The translations under genes and the position numbers were made by a program. Positions 54,533 to 55,457 of a DNA stretch of 55,457 nt are shown here, piece after piece (the first letter of the stretch is position 1; each line of letters opens with the position of its first letter). The stretch is from Herbaspirillum sp. (lineage in GTDB: Bacteria; Pseudomonadota; Gammaproteobacteria; Burkholderiales; Burkholderiaceae_D), in the NCBI GenBank assembly GCA_028292625.1, contig JAQGLY010000080.1, positions 1 through 55,457 on the forward strand, in the 5' to 3' direction. The notes beneath the pieces are model-generated. The model saw only the letters and a list, made by a program, of their open reading frames with translations. It made no database searches and was not told where the DNA came from.

Positions 54533-54787
54533 TCAGCGAAACGCATTCGGACCCAGCACGACCGGATTGGTCGGCACACCGGCTGCTATCAAGCGCCTGG
54601 CGACGCCGCGAATTTTCGCTTCGAAAGCGATGAAAGTCTGCATGGCCGTTTCTTTCGTTTCCAATAATTCGCAAAGTTTGGCCAGTCCTTCGTTCGAGGC
54701 AAGGCACTGATAATCGATGAATTCGACCGTGACGATAAAAGTGACGCCGGCTTTCGTCAAGCGTGGTTTTGCGGATGGTGTATGCAC
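54533..54787 (-). CDS. DUF1488-like small protein
   Basis: An 84-residue soluble protein beginning at a GTG with AAGG 7 nt upstream. GVTFIVTVEFIDYQCLASNE, then the helix FIAFEAKIRGVARRLIAAGV and the end PVVLGPNAF, recall the DUF1488 family (beta-hairpin, then a long helix with ARRLI). Family function unknown. It faces the tandem sRNA pair from the other strand. Confidence 0.55.
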   Translation of the reverse strand: MHTPSAKPRLTKAGVTFIVTVEFIDYQCLASNEGLAKLCELLETKETAMQTFIAFEAKIRGVARRLIAAGVPTNPVVLGPNAFR

Positions 54788-55024
54788 GAACGAACCTTAT
54801 TGGGGTACCCCTTGTGAAACAACTTAAATTCCCATACCAGAGCGATCACTGTTACAGACCCGGAGGACGCCGGAGTTCTATTTATGGAGGCGTCGAATCG
54901 TTATGCTACTCGAAAACAAACCGATATGGACAAATTGTGCAAGCCTGAACGTTCAATAGGGACGATAGGGTGAAGCCGACGCGTTATCATGTCTATTTAA
55001 GCAACAATATATAAAGGAGGGGCG

Positions 55025-55255
55025 ATGGCCGGGATGGAAGACATAGTAAATCGCCAAAAAGAGGGTGCGCAGTTCGTATTGTCCGGGGCCATGTTGCGCC
55101 TCGCGCCCGATGAGTTCGATATTGTCGCCAGGCTATGGATCAGCGATGGCGGCAACGGATTCAGAGTGGTCGGCGTGCCGCACCGGCGATGCATCGACGG
55201 CGAATTTTTTATAGATAGGCTGACGGTCGTGAAAGACTCCACGTTGCTGCGCTGA
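55025..55255 (+). CDS. Hypothetical protein, 76 residues
   Basis: A small soluble protein, MAGMEDIVNRQKEGAQFVLS to KDSTLLR. Its end is beta-rich (FRVVGVPHRRCIDGEFFIDR). A strong AAAGGAGG is 5 nt before the ATG. Not recognised. About 235 bp upstream are free of convincing genes apart from a GGGGTACCCC palindrome near 54803-54812. Confidence 0.55.
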   Translation: MAGMEDIVNRQKEGAQFVLSGAMLRLAPDEFDIVARLWISDGGNGFRVVGVPHRRCIDGEFFIDRLTVVKDSTLLR

Positions 55256-55348
55256 CTCAAGGGCACACGGGCCGTCGTGGCTGCCCCGTCAATCACTACA
55301 GGCGTGAGCTTGCAGCGGAAAATTTCCGGTATTTTCCCGCCGTGTGTC

Positions 55349-55378
55349 TTACAAGCGCTTCGGAGCTTGTCCTATACC
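55349..55378 (+). promoter_or_regulatory. Putative sigma-70 promoter for the last gene
   Basis: TTACAA (55349-55354), an 18-bp spacer and TATACC (55373-55378), about 55 bp before the last start codon. The spacer holds the dyad ACAAGC / GCTTGT, which overlaps the -35 box and could be an operator. Confidence 0.4.
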
Positions 55379-55433
55379 TGGGCAGTAAGGGCGAAGTTAA
55401 CCTGACTTTCCGTTTCCAATACTAGGAGGAAAT

Positions 55434-55457
55434 ATGTCATCGATACTTCGTACCGCA
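55434..55457 (+). CDS. N-terminus of a gene cut by the window edge
   Basis: An ATG with a perfect AGGAGG five bases upstream opens a frame reading MSSILRTA before the window ends. The ribosome binding site is strong evidence for a real start. Eight residues are too few to name a family. Confidence 0.55.

Noticed and set aside
54885..54974. 29-codon plus-strand ORF with GGAG 8 nt upstream
   Set aside because: Too short, no hydrophobic or structured pattern, and no other support.

Overview
The window reads as ordinary chromosome of a betaproteobacterium, most likely Burkholderiales and probably Oxalobacteraceae (Collimonas/Herbaspirillum-like). This is inferred from moderately high GC, a stand-alone second EF-G gene, an Omp32-type porin, an Lrp/HppD/PhhA aromatic amino acid cluster, a DUF2863-like protein and GGDEF/EAL-rich signalling. 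No rRNA, tRNA, insertion sequence, prophage or CRISPR array was seen. All assignments come from reading sequence motifs; no database search was run.

Layout. 1-6.3 kb: a minus-strand operon (Tat-exported alpha/beta hydrolase, Tat-exported fumarylacetoacetase-family enzyme, DUF3311 peptide, MctP-type monocarboxylate symporter, which runs off the left edge) faces a NarL-type two-component system. 6.4-9.3 kb: membrane proteins, an esterase and small unknowns. 9.3-12.9 kb: operon of MFS transporter, LVIVD-type beta-propeller protein and COG0523 GTPase. 13-15.7 kb: an unknown gene and a second EF-G. 15.8-21.8 kb: an island of unknown genes, with a J-domain protein operon flanked by two pairs of related small genes. 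21.8-27.5 kb: two chemoreceptors and several small exported proteins, including an unannotated 47-residue ORF. 27.9-33.9 kb: a c-di-GMP operon (CHASE3 histidine kinase, single-domain receiver, receiver-PAS-GGDEF-EAL protein, Cache-GGDEF cyclase). 34-38 kb: lipoproteins, hexose-6-phosphate mutarotase, DUF2863-like protein. 38.4-46 kb: VOC protein, Fsr-like MFS, CDF zinc exporter, MgtC protein, MaoC hydratase, YddA-type ABC exporter, TauE permease and LysR regulator. 46-52.2 kb: potassium channel, then phenylalanine/tyrosine catabolism (Lrp regulator, ABC binding protein, HppD, porin, PhhA). 52-55.4 kb: PHB-depolymerase-type esterase, Pr6Pr membrane protein and small genes.

The most striking signal lies between genes. 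Six loci (about 23.57, 27.75, 35.32, 35.53, 54.18 and 54.41 kb) share one small-RNA architecture: a short CU-rich 5' end, a stem-loop presenting a C-rich anti-Shine-Dalgarno loop, then a GCCCGC/GCGGG terminator with a U-run. Five have an exact TATAGT -10 box and no recognisable -35. Three of these carry GTAACA-N3-TGTAA 42-43 bp upstream of the -10, and the other two share a different 22-bp element at the same distance. Two loci are tandem pairs with the same order. This looks like an activator-controlled family of sibling sRNAs, resembling in design the Neisseria sibling sRNAs and Rhodobacter CcsR RNAs.
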